From assembly GCF_004348895.1 (NCBI RefSeq), contig NZ_RRZK01000007.1:310001-374000 (forward strand): 64,000 nucleotides of DNA, given 5' to 3'. The notes under the pieces were generated by a model that was not told the DNA's origin, ran no database searches, and was given only the letters and a program-made list of their open reading frames with translations. Both the position numbers and the translations under genes were made by a program. The stretch's first letter is position 1. Each line of letters opens with the position of its first letter. Below are positions 9,166 through 20,657 of the stretch, one piece after another. Origin of the DNA: Pseudomonas vancouverensis. Its GTDB lineage: Bacteria > Pseudomonadota > Gammaproteobacteria > Pseudomonadales > Pseudomonadaceae.

Positions 9166-10304
9166 GAGCGAAGTACCACGCCGCTGTCGTCTTCCCACCA
9201 CACGTAGACCTGATCACCCCAGGTCGGACGTGCCCCACGGCGTTCGGCGTTGGCCACGAACGACTGGACGATCTTGCCGCTTGGCAACTCGACGTAGAAC
9301 ACCGAATGACCGCCCAGGTAGGCGATGTCGTGGACCTTGCCGGTCGACCAGTTGTATTCGCAGGTCGGCTTGTCCGCGGTGACCAGCAGCTTTTCCGGAC
9401 GGATCGCGTAGGTGACCGACTTGTCCTGGACGGAAGTGCTGATGCCGTGACCCACGTAGATCTGGTGATCCATGTCTTTGCAGGTAATGATCGCGTGACC
9501 TTCGGCGTCGTCGATCACTTCGCCTTCGAAGATGTTCACGTTGCCGATGAATTCGCAGACCAGACGGCTGGTCGGGGTTTCGTAGATATCGATCGGGCTG
9601 CCGATCTGGGCAATCCAGCCCAGGTGCATGATCGCGATGCGCTCGGCCATGGTCATGGCCTCTTCCTGGTCGTGGGTCACCATGACGCAGGTCACGCCGA
9701 CGCGCTCGATGATCTCGACCAGTTCAAGCTGCATCTGCGAACGCAATTTCTTGTCCAGTGCGCCCATCGGCTCGTCGAGCAGCAGCAGCTTCGGACGCTT
9801 GGCCAGGGAACGAGCCAGGGCCACACGCTGGCGCTGACCACCGGACAGTTGATGGGGCTTGCGCTTGGCGTACTGGCTCATCTGTACCAGCTTGAGCATC
9901 TCGGTCACGCGGGCATCGATTTCAGCGTTGGGGATCTTGTCCTGCTTGAGGCCGAAGGCGATGTTCTGCGCCACGGTCATGTGCGGGAACAGGGCGTAGG
10001 ACTGGAACATCATGTTGATCGGCCGCTCGTACGGCGGCATGTCGGTGATGTCCACGCCATCGAGGAAGATCCGCCCCTCCGTGGGCCGTTCGAAACCTGC
10101 GAGCATGCGCAGCAAAGTGGATTTGCCCGATCCCGAACCGCCGAGCAGGGCGAAAATCTCGCCTTTCTTGATTTCCAGGGACACATCGTCCACGGCAATC
10201 GTCTCGTCGAACTTCTTCGTGACCCGGTCGATTTTGACCAACACCTGTTTAGGTGACTGGTCGCCCTCGAGGGCTTTCTTATAGGCGCCGGAGGCAACTG
10301 CCAT
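9162..10304 (-). CDS. spuF: polyamine ABC transporter ATPase SpuF (PotA type)
   Basis: A 380-residue cytoplasmic ATPase that drives polyamine import. Walker A GGSGSGKST is at residues 55-63, the signature LSGGQ at 153-157, Walker B LLLLDEP at about 173-179 and the switch His in THDQEEAMT at 211. The C-terminal third (about 260-380) is the TOBE-like regulatory domain typical of PotA/MalK ATPases. It follows spuE by 76 bases and overlaps spuG by four bases. Confidence 0.95.
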   Translation of the reverse strand: MAVASGAYKKALEGDQSPKQVLVKIDRVTKKFDETIAVDDVSLEIKKGEIFALLGGSGSGKSTLLRMLAGFERPTEGRIFLDGVDITDMPPYERPINMMFQSYALFPHMTVAQNIAFGLKQDKIPNAEIDARVTEMLKLVQMSQYAKRKPHQLSGGQRQRVALARSLAKRPKLLLLDEPMGALDKKLRSQMQLELVEIIERVGVTCVMVTHDQEEAMTMAERIAIMHLGWIAQIGSPIDIYETPTSRLVCEFIGNVNIFEGEVIDDAEGHAIITCKDMDHQIYVGHGISTSVQDKSVTYAIRPEKLLVTADKPTCEYNWSTGKVHDIAYLGGHSVFYVELPSGKIVQSFVANAERRGARPTWGDQVYVWWEDDSGVVLRS

Positions 10305-10380
10305 TTACGAAACTCCCAAAACAAAAGAGTGCAGTTCGCTCAAGGTGAGCCAACCTTGGATAGTTAGAGCCTTGAAGCTG

Positions 10381-11520
<1,140 letters not shown>

Positions 11521-11616
11521 TTACATGACAACCGTGGTTGCCCAGCAACAAAACCGGCGCGCAACTTACCCTCGAAAAACCGTTCCAGCAAAACTTTCTG
11601 TCATTTAATTTCCTGA

Positions 11617-11641
11617 TGCCGCCATCGCGGGGATGACGGCA
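11617..11641 (-). promoter_or_regulatory. hairpin in the spuD-spuE gap
   Basis: TGCCGCCATC at 11617-11626 pairs with GATGACGGCA at 11632-11641 with one mismatch and a five-base loop. It follows the spuD stop by some 25 bases (minus strand) and has no U tract. It could stabilise the spuD end of the message so that the two binding proteins are made in different amounts; this is inference. Confidence 0.45.
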
Positions 11642-11664
11642 ACAGGTTATTCCATCAAATCGGC

Positions 11665-12849
<1,185 letters not shown>

Positions 12850-12964
12850 CTAGTCTGGCAATATCCGCACCGGTCTTTCAAGGAAAGCCCAGGCTTTATG
12901 ACGCCTCTGAGCGAAAGTAGCAGTCTTGATACAAACGCTGAAACTTCCGCTCAGAGCCTAGCAC

Positions 12965-14329
12965 TTAGCCCTGCAATGCACTCAGGGTCAGGTCAAGGCA
13001 CTTGCGTGCCTTGGTCACCAGCTCATCGATTTCCTCTTTGCTGATCACCAGGGGTGGAGCAATGATCATGGTGTCACCCACCGCACGCATGATCAGGCCG
13101 TTATCGAAGCAGAACTGCCGGCAGATCATGCCCACGCCCTTACCTTCGTAACGCTTGCGGGTGGCCTTGTCCTGCACCAGCTCGATCGCCCCCAACAGGC
13201 CAACACCACGAACTTCGCCCACCAGCGGGTGATCATTCAGTTCACGCAGACGTTTCTGCAAATACGGTGCCGTTTCCGCCTTCACGCGCTCGACAATTTT
13301 CTCGTCGCGCAGGATGCGGATGTTTTCCAGGCCCACGGCAGCCGCCACCGGGTGACCGGAATAGGTGAAACCGTGGTTGAAGTCGCCGCCTTCGTTGAGC
13401 ACCGCGACCACTTCGTCACGTACGATCAGGCCACCCATCGGGATGTAGCCGGAGGTCAGGCCCTTGGCGATGGTCATCATGTCCGGCTTGAGATCGTAGA
13501 AATCGGTACCGAACCACTCACCGGTGCGACCGAAACCGCAGATCACTTCGTCCGCGACGAACAGGATGTCGTACTTGGCGAGGATTTCCTTGATGCGCGG
13601 CCAGTAGCTGTCTGGCGGAATGATCACGCCGCCGGCGCCCTGGATCGGCTCGGCAATGAAGGCACCGACGTTGTCGACGCCGACTTCCAGAATCTTCTCT
13701 TCCAGCTGATTGGCTGCCCAGATACCGAACTCTTCCGGGGTCATGTCGCCGCCTTCGGAGAACCAGTAAGGCTGGGCAATGTGCACGATGCCCGGGATCG
13801 GCAAGTCGCCTTGTTCGTGCATGTAAGTCATGCCGCCCAGGCTCGCGCCGGCCACGGTGGAACCGTGATAGCCGTTCTTGCGGCTGATGATGACTTTCTT
13901 GTTCGGCTGGCCCTTGATCGCCCAGTAGTGGCGAACCATGCGCAGCATGGTGTCGTTGCCTTCGGAACCGGAACCGGTGAAGAACACGTGGTTCATGCCT
14001 TGCGGCGCGATGTCGGCAATGGATTTGGCCAGCTCCAGCACCGGCGGGTGAGCGGTCTGGAAGAACAGGTTGTAGTAAGGCAGCTCGCGCATCTGCTTGC
14101 TGGCGGCGTCGGCCAATTCGTCACGACCGTAGCCAATCGCAACGCACCACAGACCGGCCATGCCGTCGAGGATCTGGTTGCCTTCGCTGTCCCACAGGTA
14201 AACGCCCTTGGCATTGGTGATGATCCGTGGGCCTTTCTCTTTCAGCTGCTTGAAGTCGCTGAACGGCGCCAGGTGGTGATCATTGCTCAGCGCTTGCCAT
14301 TCACGGGTTTGTGGATTGTTGCTGGTCAT
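12965..14329 (-). CDS. spuC: putrescine-pyruvate aminotransferase SpuC
   Basis: A 454-residue class III, PLP-dependent aminotransferase. It moves an amino group from putrescine to pyruvate, giving 4-aminobutanal and alanine. The cofactor segment [11 protein letters not shown] (about 118-126), the Asp in [15 protein letters not shown] (about 260) and the PLP Lys in [10 protein letters not shown] (Lys289) are all present. Length agrees with the family. The gene lies 59 bases downstream of spuB, in one operon with the importer genes, so uptake and breakdown are co-expressed. Confidence 0.93.
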   Translation of the reverse strand: MTSNNPQTREWQALSNDHHLAPFSDFKQLKEKGPRIITNAKGVYLWDSEGNQILDGMAGLWCVAIGYGRDELADAASKQMRELPYYNLFFQTAHPPVLELAKSIADIAPQGMNHVFFTGSGSEGNDTMLRMVRHYWAIKGQPNKKVIISRKNGYHGSTVAGASLGGMTYMHEQGDLPIPGIVHIAQPYWFSEGGDMTPEEFGIWAANQLEEKILEVGVDNVGAFIAEPIQGAGGVIIPPDSYWPRIKEILAKYDILFVADEVICGFGRTGEWFGTDFYDLKPDMMTIAKGLTSGYIPMGGLIVRDEVVAVLNEGGDFNHGFTYSGHPVAAAVGLENIRILRDEKIVERVKAETAPYLQKRLRELNDHPLVGEVRGVGLLGAIELVQDKATRKRYEGKGVGMICRQFCFDNGLIMRAVGDTMIIAPPLVISKEEIDELVTKARKCLDLTLSALQG

Positions 14330-14388
14330 ACGAATCTCCTAGAAAAATCAGGTGAAAGCGCCGCCCGACAGCGACGGCGCCCGGCGTA

Positions 14389-15747
14389 TCAGACGGCAAA
14401 GAGCAGGAATTCCCTTTCCCACGAACTGATCACGCGCTTGAAGTTTTCATGCTCGGCCCGCTTGACCGCGACGTAGCCAGTGATGAAATTTTTGCCCAGG
14501 TAACGCTCGATGGTCGCGCTGTTTTCCATGCGTTCCAGCGCGTCCTCGATGGTCAGTGGCAGGCGCAGGTTGCGGCGTTCATAGCCACGGCCGACGACTG
14601 GCGCACTCGGGTTCAGGCCTTCGACCATGCCGATGTAACCGCAGAGCAGGCTCGCGGCAATCGCCAGGTACGGGTTGGCGTCGGCGCCCGGCAGGCGGTT
14701 TTCCACCCGACGGTTCTGCGGCCCGGCATCCGGAACGCGCAGGCCCACGGTACGGTTCTCTTCGCCCCACTCCACGTTCACCGGTGCCGAGGTGTCCGGC
14801 AGGAAGCGGCGGAACGAGTTGACGTTGGGTGCGAACAGCGGCAACAGCTCGGGGATGAGTTTCTGCAGGCCACCGATGTGGTGCAGGAACAACTGGCTCA
14901 TGGTCCCGTCTTCATTGGAGAAGATGTTCTTGCCGGTTTCGATGTCGATGATGCTCTGGTGCAAGTGCATGGCACTGCCCGGCTCGCCGGTCATCGGCTT
15001 GGCCATGAAGGTCGCGGCCACGTCGTGCTTGAGCGCGGCTTCGCGCATGGTGCGCTTGAACACCAGGATCTGGTCGGCCAGGGACAGGGCGTCGCCGTGA
15101 CGGAAGTTGATTTCCATCTGCGCCGTGCCGTCCTCGTGGATCAGCGTGTCGAGGTCCAGCTCCTGCAGTTCGCACCAGTCGTAGACGTCTTCGAACAGCG
15201 GGTCGAATTCGTTCGCCGCTTCGATGGAGAACGACTGGCGACCGATCTCAGGACGCCCTGAGCGGCCGATAGGCGGCTGCAACGGGTAATCCGGGTCGTC
15301 ACTGCGCTTGGTCAGGTAAAACTCCATCTCCGGCGCCACAATCGGCTGCCAGCCCTTGTCGGCATAGAGCTTCAGGACTTTCTTGAGCACGTTGCGCGGT
15401 GACAGCTCGATCGGGTTGCCCTGCTTGTCGTAGGTGTCGTGAATCACGATGGCGGTCGGCTCGATGGCCCACGGCACCATGTACACCGCGCTCTGGTCGG
15501 GACGGCAGATCATGTCGATGTCGGCCGGGTCGAGCAGTTCGTAATAGATGTCGTCTTCGACGTAGTCGCCGGTCACGGTCTGCAGCAGCACGCTTTCCGG
15601 CAGGCGCATGCCTTTTTCGGCGATGAATTTGTTGGTCGGCGAGATCTTGCCCCGGGTAATCCCGGTCAAGTCTGCGATCATGCATTCGACTTCTGTGATC
15701 TTGTGGTTTTTCAACCAATCGGTGAGCTGGTCGAGGTTGTTACTCAT
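14389..15747 (-). CDS. spuB: gamma-glutamylpolyamine synthetase SpuB (glutamine synthetase family)
   Basis: A 452-residue glutamine synthetase-like ligase that joins glutamate to putrescine or related polyamines with ATP. The catalytic domain shows EMEFYL, the metal and ATP segment AMHLHQSI and the glutamate-binding stretch NRRVENRLPGADANPYLAIA. The N-terminal beta-grasp region (about 15-110) contains MIADLTGITRGK. It is the first gene of the minus-strand operon. Upstream, a normal spu locus carries spuA; here only a remnant is left. It is paralogous to the plus-strand spuI. Confidence 0.92.
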   Translation of the reverse strand: MSNNLDQLTDWLKNHKITEVECMIADLTGITRGKISPTNKFIAEKGMRLPESVLLQTVTGDYVEDDIYYELLDPADIDMICRPDQSAVYMVPWAIEPTAIVIHDTYDKQGNPIELSPRNVLKKVLKLYADKGWQPIVAPEMEFYLTKRSDDPDYPLQPPIGRSGRPEIGRQSFSIEAANEFDPLFEDVYDWCELQELDLDTLIHEDGTAQMEINFRHGDALSLADQILVFKRTMREAALKHDVAATFMAKPMTGEPGSAMHLHQSIIDIETGKNIFSNEDGTMSQLFLHHIGGLQKLIPELLPLFAPNVNSFRRFLPDTSAPVNVEWGEENRTVGLRVPDAGPQNRRVENRLPGADANPYLAIAASLLCGYIGMVEGLNPSAPVVGRGYERRNLRLPLTIEDALERMENSATIERYLGKNFITGYVAVKRAEHENFKRVISSWEREFLLFAV

Positions 15748-15859
15748 AAATGCCTCTAGGCTTGAGTTGTCCGGCCCTTGCCAGGCCAGGCGATATTTGA
15801 CGCATCGGCGTCGCGTTGTAGAGCGTTTTCAGCAGCAGGTTAGCGTGTTTGCGAACACA

Positions 15860-16137
15860 GCTGCAGAGGCCGGGCGTGCAGAATCGCGAGCGGTACCCTG
15901 AACAATGGTCAGGCCGCTATTGTGAATCGGTTCTATATTGATTGGAGTAACCGTAATGGGGGTGCCATCGCGACCGTCCAGAATAACGGACGGGGACGGT
16001 TGAACCGTCATGGACGGGAGGATCACCGAAACCGCTGGGCCCACGGCGCGGACGGAGCTGTCATCACAGATGTGATAAACATGCCGACCGACCTGTCTTG
16101 AGCAGTCGATGATGCCGATTATCGGCAGGCGAGACAT
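15860..16137 (-). pseudogene. spuA: degraded 5' remnant of spuA (gamma-glutamyl-GABA hydrolase)
   Basis: A 102-codon frame on the minus strand starts MSRLPIIGIIDCSRQ and keeps the landmarks of the N-terminal third of the PuuD/SpuA class I amidotransferase family, in order: PIIGI.. start, an AVGPAVSVILPS segment (compare GLPV.IPS), ILDGRDG, TPINIEPIHNSG (compare SPSNVEPHLYG in PuuD-type enzymes) and GTARDSARPA (compare the conserved D..RD). The match stops near residue 90 and the rest, including the catalytic Cys motif (ICRG) and the His-Glu pair, is absent. It sits exactly where spuA lies in P. aeruginosa, between spuI and spuB. The surviving part has many substitutions, so it is an old loss. 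Alternative: an unrelated short protein, less likely. Confidence 0.7.
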
Positions 16138-16415
16138 GAAGCACCCCGGTATTATTGCTGTTATGGGTTTGATTCGAGCTTAGCCTTGTTCATTTTTTTA
16201 CACAACACCCCCGTAAAAAATACAACACGGCCCGCTCAAGCCCGCGGTAGCCAACGCGTTCCGGGAAACAAAAACGCCCCAAAGTGCCTCAAAAAAGCCA
16301 CACGAGCGCTTTTTTAGGGCAAAAAAGGCCTCGCTTGACTTCGGCATGCCGTTCGGGTTGACTGAAACCAGAAAAGATCAATGATTGATATTTTTAACAA
16401 CAAAGGTGTTGCATC
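16138..16415 (+). promoter_or_regulatory. spuI upstream region
   Basis: This 278-base gap lies between the spuA remnant and spuI. It contains A/T-rich stretches, a TTGACT hexamer at about 16356 (a second TTGACT is 20 bases upstream) and AAAGGTG before the spuI ATG. It should hold the spuI promoter. I could not find a convincing sigma-54 GG-N10-GC element, which is often linked to nitrogen control of such genes. Confidence 0.4.
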
Positions 16416-17792
16416 ATGTCGGTACCCCCGCGTGCCGTTCAGCTTAACGAAGCGAACGCGTTCCTTAAGGAACATCCTGAGGTTCTGTACGTCGACCTTC
16501 TGATTGCGGATATGAATGGTGTGGTGCGCGGCAAGCGCATCGAACGCACCAGCCTCCACAAGGTTTACGAGAAAGGCATCAACCTGCCGGCCTCTCTATT
16601 TGCTCTGGATATCAACGGCTCTACGGTGGAAAGCACTGGCCTGGGCCTGGACATCGGCGACGCCGATCGAATCTGCTATCCAATCCCCGATACCCTGTGC
16701 AACGAGCCATGGCAGAAGCGCCCCACCGCGCAACTGTTGATGACCATGCACGAACTCGAAGGTGAACCGTTCTTCGCCGACCCGCGCGAAGTGCTGCGCC
16801 AGGTCGTGACCAAGTTCGATGAAATGGGCCTGACCATCTGCGCCGCGTTCGAACTGGAGTTCTACCTGATCGACCAGGAAAACGTGAACGGCCGTCCGCA
16901 ACCGCCACGTTCGCCAGTGTCGGGCAAACGTCCGATGTCGACCCAGGTCTACCTGATCGACGACCTCGACGAATACGTCGACTGCCTCCAGGACATTCTG
17001 GAAGGTGCCAAAGAGCAAGGCATCCCGGCTGACGCCATCGTCAAGGAAAGTGCCCCTGCTCAGTTCGAAGTGAACCTGCACCACGTCAACGACGCGATCA
17101 AGGCCTGCGATTACGCGGTCCTGCTCAAGCGCCTGATCAAGAACATTGCCTACGACCATGAGATGGACACCACCTTCATGGCCAAGCCTTACCCAGGCCA
17201 GGCAGGTAACGGTCTGCACGTACACATTTCGATTCTCGACAAGCAAGGCAACAACATCTTCGCCAGCGAGGATCCCGAGCAGAACGCCGCACTGCGTCAC
17301 GCGATCGGCGGTGTGCTCGAGACCCTGCCTGCGCAAATGGCTTTCCTCTGCCCGAACGTCAACTCCTACCGTCGTTTCGGCGCACAGTTCTACGTGCCGA
17401 ACTCGCCGAGCTGGGGCCTGGACAACCGCACCGTAGCCGTACGCGTACCAACCGGTGCCGCGGACGCCGTGCGTATCGAGCACCGTGTCGCCGGTGCCGA
17501 CGCCAACCCGTACCTGCTGATGGCTTCGGTCCTGGCCGGTATTCACCATGGCCTGACCAACAAGGTCGAGCCAGGCGCCCCGGTGGAAGGCAACAGCTAC
17601 GAGCAGAACGAGCAAAGCCTGCCGAACAACCTGCGTGATGCACTGCGCGAGCTGGACGACAGCGAAATCATGGCCAAGTACATCGATCCGAAATACATCG
17701 ATATCTTCGTGGCCTGTAAAGAGAGCGAGCTGGAGGAGTTCGAACACTCCATCTCCGACCTCGAGTACAACTGGTACCTGCATACCGTGTAA
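16416..17792 (+). CDS. spuI: glutamine synthetase family ligase SpuI
   Basis: A 458-residue glutamine synthetase-like enzyme, probably glutamate-polyamine ligase. Motifs: LLIADMNGVVRGKRI in the N-terminal grasp domain, AFELEFYLI at the first metal site, GLHVHISI at the ATP/metal site and RIEHRVAGADANPYLLMA in the glutamate-binding loop. It is a clear paralogue of SpuB but on the opposite strand, as in the P. aeruginosa locus. AAAGGTG precedes the ATG by 9 bases. A strong terminator follows 20 bases after the stop, so it is transcribed alone. Confidence 0.9.
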   Translation: MSVPPRAVQLNEANAFLKEHPEVLYVDLLIADMNGVVRGKRIERTSLHKVYEKGINLPASLFALDINGSTVESTGLGLDIGDADRICYPIPDTLCNEPWQKRPTAQLLMTMHELEGEPFFADPREVLRQVVTKFDEMGLTICAAFELEFYLIDQENVNGRPQPPRSPVSGKRPMSTQVYLIDDLDEYVDCLQDILEGAKEQGIPADAIVKESAPAQFEVNLHHVNDAIKACDYAVLLKRLIKNIAYDHEMDTTFMAKPYPGQAGNGLHVHISILDKQGNNIFASEDPEQNAALRHAIGGVLETLPAQMAFLCPNVNSYRRFGAQFYVPNSPSWGLDNRTVAVRVPTGAADAVRIEHRVAGADANPYLLMASVLAGIHHGLTNKVEPGAPVEGNSYEQNEQSLPNNLRDALRELDDSEIMAKYIDPKYIDIFVACKESELEEFEHSISDLEYNWYLHTV

Positions 17793-17811
17793 GCGGTTGT
17801 AGTTAAAAAAC

Positions 17812-17846
17812 AACGCCGCCGGCCTCAAAGCCTGCGGCGTTTTTTA
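17812..17846 (+). terminator. rho-independent terminator of spuI
   Basis: AACGCCGC at 17812-17819 pairs with GCGGCGTT at 17834-17841, with an inner CGGCCT / AGCCTG part, followed by a T5-6 run. It directly follows spuI. Confidence 0.85.
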
Positions 17847-17864
17847 TGGCCAGCATAAAACCCT

Positions 17865-17998
17865 GAGGCGAGGGAGCTTGCTCCCGCTGGAGTCCGAAGG
17901 ACTCCCCTTATTCTGCAAAGTGGTTCTGTCAGGCAGCGCATTGACCGGTTTTGGGGCCGCTTCGCGACCCAGCGCGAGCAAGCTCGCTCGCCACAGGG
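17865..17998. repeat. REP pair, mixed types
   Basis: GAGGCGAGGGAGCTTGCTCC on the left and GCGAGCAAGCTCGCTCGCCA on the right are inverted, with an inner GGAGTCCGAAGGACTCC hairpin. It fills the gap between the spuI terminator and the TetR gene. Confidence 0.8.
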
Positions 17999-18055
17999 TA
18001 TATGGATCATCTGCCGGCTCTGCGTACAATGCCCGCTGCCCCGCAGGAGACTTCG

Positions 18056-18694
18056 ATGACACGCGCAGCCACCCCCCGCAAACCCCGCGCACGCAGCCAG
18101 GCCCGGATCGACTCGATTCTCGATGCCGCCCGCACGCTGCTGGCGACCGAGGGCGTGGCCAGCCTGTCGATCTACAGCGTCGCCGAGCGCGCGCAGATCC
18201 CGCCCTCCTCCGTCTATCACTTCTTCGCCAGCGTCCCGGCTCTGCTCGAAGCCCTGACCGCCGACATTCACTCGGCCTTTCGCGCCTGCCTGCAAGCGCC
18301 GATTGACCACGCGGCCCTCAACAGCTGGCGTGACCTGTCGCGCCTGGTCGAGCAACGCATGCTCGACATCTACAGCGCAGATGCCGCCGCGCGCCAGCTG
18401 ATTCTGGCCCAGCACGGTTTGACCGAAGTGACCCAAGCCGACCGCCAGCACGACATCGAGCTGGGGGACCTGATGCACAAGCTGTTTGACCATCATTTCG
18501 AACTGCCGACGCTACCCGGCGATGTCGATGTGTTCGCCCTGGCCATGGAACTCGGCGATCGTGTCTATGCGCGCTCGGTGCAGCAGCATGGGCAGATCAC
18601 CCCGCGCATGGCCGAGGAAGGCATGCGGGTGTTTGATGCTTATGTAGGGCTGTATTTGCCGCCGTATTTGCCCAAGCGCGCTGTCCCTGCCTGA
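18056..18694 (+). CDS. TetR family transcriptional regulator
   Basis: A 212-residue repressor-type protein. The N-terminal helix-turn-helix domain is clear (RIDSILDAARTLLATEGVASL, then VAERAQIPPSSVYHFF as the recognition helix, about residues 16-60). The C-terminal 150 residues are a variable helical ligand domain. The ATG at 18056 has GCAGGAG 8 bases upstream and follows a basic tail (TPRKPRARSQ); longer frames reach into the REP repeat. It converges on the ssu operon, with a shared terminator between. In P. putida a TetR gene also flanks ssuF, so a role in sulfonate control is possible, but it is not proven. Confidence 0.88.
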   Translation: MTRAATPRKPRARSQARIDSILDAARTLLATEGVASLSIYSVAERAQIPPSSVYHFFASVPALLEALTADIHSAFRACLQAPIDHAALNSWRDLSRLVEQRMLDIYSADAAARQLILAQHGLTEVTQADRQHDIELGDLMHKLFDHHFELPTLPGDVDVFALAMELGDRVYARSVQQHGQITPRMAEEGMRVFDAYVGLYLPPYLPKRAVPA

Positions 18695-18763
18695 TTCTCC
18701 AGGGCTTCACGGGCCTCTTCGCGAGCAGGCCGCACCGCCAATCTCGCTGATTCACACACATTA

Positions 18764-18797
18764 AAAACCCCGAAGGGCTCAAACCCTTCGGGGTTGT
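18764..18797. terminator. bidirectional terminator between TetR gene and ssuF
   Basis: AACCCCGAAGGG at 18766-18777 is perfectly complementary to CCCTTCGGGGTT at 18784-18795. An A5 run lies on the left and T-rich sequence on the right, so it can stop both convergent transcripts. Confidence 0.88.
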
Positions 18798-18813
18798 TGT
18801 TGACGCATGCGCC

Positions 18814-19029
18814 TTACAACTTGGCGATCGACACCTCGGTGGATTTCACAAAGGCGATCACTTCGCTGCCCACCGCCAGTTCCAGCTCTTTCACCGAGCG
18901 GGTGGTGATCACTGAAGTGACGATGCCGGACGCGGTCTGCACGTCGATTTCCGAGAGTACGTCACCGAGCACGATTTCCTTGATGGAGCCCTTGAACTGG
19001 TTGCGTACGTTGATGGCCTTGATAGTCAT
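18814..19029 (-). CDS. ssuF: molybdopterin-binding (Mop/TOBE) protein SsuF
   Basis: A 71-residue protein made of one Mop domain (MTIKAINVRNQFKGSIKEIV..., with the SVITTRSVKEL stretch). Such small proteins bind oxyanions like molybdate. In P. putida the homologous last gene of the ssu operon, ssuF, is needed for growth on some sulfonates and sulfate esters, though its exact role is not known. Here too it is the last gene, 33 bases after ssuB. The terminator at 18764 follows. Confidence 0.88.
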   Translation of the reverse strand: MTIKAINVRNQFKGSIKEIVLGDVLSEIDVQTASGIVTSVITTRSVKELELAVGSEVIAFVKSTEVSIAKL

Positions 19030-19062
19030 GATGTTGATTCCTGTCGTGGGATAAGACTTGAG

Positions 19063-19869
19063 TTATTGAGCCCAGCGCAATTGCGTGGGCAAGGGTGAAA
19101 CAGGTTCCGGTTCCGGCGGCTGCCCGGGCAGCGCCAGCACGCGATTGAGGACTTCGGTTTCCAGTGCCGCCAGTCGATGCGAACCACGCACCCGAGGGCG
19201 CGGCAGTTCCACGTGCAGGTCGAGGCCGACTTCGCCGTCTTCGATCAGGATCACCCGATCGGCAATCGCCACCGCTTCGCTGACGTCGTGGGTCACCAGC
19301 AACACGGTAAAACCATGCTGCTGCCAGAGCCGTTCGATCAGTTGCTGCATCTCAATGCGGGTCAGGGCATCCAGCGCGCCCAGGGGCTCATCGAGCAACA
19401 GCAGACGCGGTTGATGGATCAACGCTCGGGCCAGCGCCACACGCTGCTTCTGCCCACCGGACAAGGCCGCCGGCCACTCGTTGGCGCGATCCGCCAGACC
19501 TACGGCTTCCAACGCCTGCAGCGCTTGCGGCCGCCAGTTGCCCTTGAGACCCAGGCCGACGTTGTCGATGATCTTTTTCCATGGCAGCAAACGCGCTTCC
19601 TGGAACATCAACCGCGTGTCTTCCCGCGCGTCACTGAGCGGCGCGGCACCGGCGAGCAACTCGCCGCCGGTGGGTTGATCGAGACCGGCGAGCAAGCGCA
19701 GCAAGGTGCTTTTGCCGCAGCCACTGCGACCGACCACAGCGACAAACTGGCCTGCCGGGATGTGCAGGTCGATCTCGCGCAGCACCTGCCGCACACCGAA
19801 GGTCTTTTGCAGCTTGCGCACTGCCAGCGGAATGCCGCGCAGCAGGCGTGGAGGTTGTTCAGCGATCAT
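19063..19869 (-). CDS. ssuB: sulfonate ABC transporter ATPase SsuB
   Basis: A 268-residue ATPase of the alkanesulfonate importer SsuABC. Walker [10 protein letters not shown] is at residues 47-55. The signature [15 protein letters not shown], Walker [13 protein letters not shown] and switch segment [15 protein letters not shown] follow in order. I chose the ATG at 19869, which overlaps the ssuC stop by four bases (ATGA). A 16-residue longer form lacks support. It acts on the cytoplasmic side with permease SsuC and binding protein SsuA. Confidence 0.93.
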   Translation of the reverse strand: MIAEQPPRLLRGIPLAVRKLQKTFGVRQVLREIDLHIPAGQFVAVVGRSGCGKSTLLRLLAGLDQPTGGELLAGAAPLSDAREDTRLMFQEARLLPWKKIIDNVGLGLKGNWRPQALQALEAVGLADRANEWPAALSGGQKQRVALARALIHQPRLLLLDEPLGALDALTRIEMQQLIERLWQQHGFTVLLVTHDVSEAVAIADRVILIEDGEVGLDLHVELPRPRVRGSHRLAALETEVLNRVLALPGQPPEPEPVSPLPTQLRWAQ

Positions 19870-20648
19870 GCCGCACCTCCCTTGGCAACCTGATAGGCCG
19901 GGTGCCAGCGCAACCACACACGCTCCAACCCACGGGCGGCGAGATCGGCCAGTTTGCCGAGTACCGCGTAGAGCAGAATCGCCAGCACCACCACGTCAGT
20001 CTGCAGGAACTCCCGGGCATTCATCGCCAGGTAGCCGATGCCCGAGCTGGCGGAAATGGTTTCCGCCACTATCAGCGTCAACCACATGAAGCCCAGGGCG
20101 AAACGCACACCAACCAGAATCGAAGGCAGTGCCCCGGGCAGGATCACCTGCCAGAACAGGCTGAAACCGGACAAGCCATAACTGCGCGACATCTCCACCA
20201 GCGCCGGATCGACGTTGCGAATGCCGTGGTAGGTGTTGAGGTAGATCGGGAACAGGGTGCCCAGCGCCACCAGGAAAATCTTCGCCGACTCATCGATGCC
20301 GAACCAGAGGATCACCAGCGGAATCAGCGCCAGGTGCGGCACGTTGCGGATCATCTGCACCGAACTGTCGAGCAGGCGCTCGCCCCATTTCGACAGGCCG
20401 GTGATGAATCCCAGTGCCAGGCCGATGCTGCCACCGATGGTGAAGCCCAGCGCAGCACGCCAGCCGCTGATTGCCAGGTGCGTCCAGATTTCGCCGCTGC
20501 GCACCAGACTGACGCCGGCCTCAACGACGGCGACGGGTGCCGGCAGGATCCGTGTCGACAACCAGCCCGCCGACACCGACAACTGCCACACCGCCAGCAA
20601 CAACACCGGCAACGCCCAGGGCGCGAGGCTGTGGATGATTTTCTTCAT
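19866..20648 (-). CDS. ssuC: sulfonate ABC transporter permease SsuC
   Basis: The 260-residue inner-membrane permease has five to six hydrophobic helices starting with [18 protein letters not shown], and the EAA-type loop with [21 protein letters not shown]. It forms the channel of the sulfonate importer. It lies 9 bases after ssuD and overlaps ssuB by four bases, which fits the ssuEADCBF order. Confidence 0.93.
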   Translation of the reverse strand: MKKIIHSLAPWALPVLLLAVWQLSVSAGWLSTRILPAPVAVVEAGVSLVRSGEIWTHLAISGWRAALGFTIGGSIGLALGFITGLSKWGERLLDSSVQMIRNVPHLALIPLVILWFGIDESAKIFLVALGTLFPIYLNTYHGIRNVDPALVEMSRSYGLSGFSLFWQVILPGALPSILVGVRFALGFMWLTLIVAETISASSGIGYLAMNAREFLQTDVVVLAILLYAVLGKLADLAARGLERVWLRWHPAYQVAKGGAA

Positions 20649-20657
20649 GGCCGCGCC

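Noticed and set aside
16138..16415. Sigma-54 promoter for spuI
   Set aside because: No GG-N10-GC element at suitable distance was found; only sigma-70-like hexamers are present.
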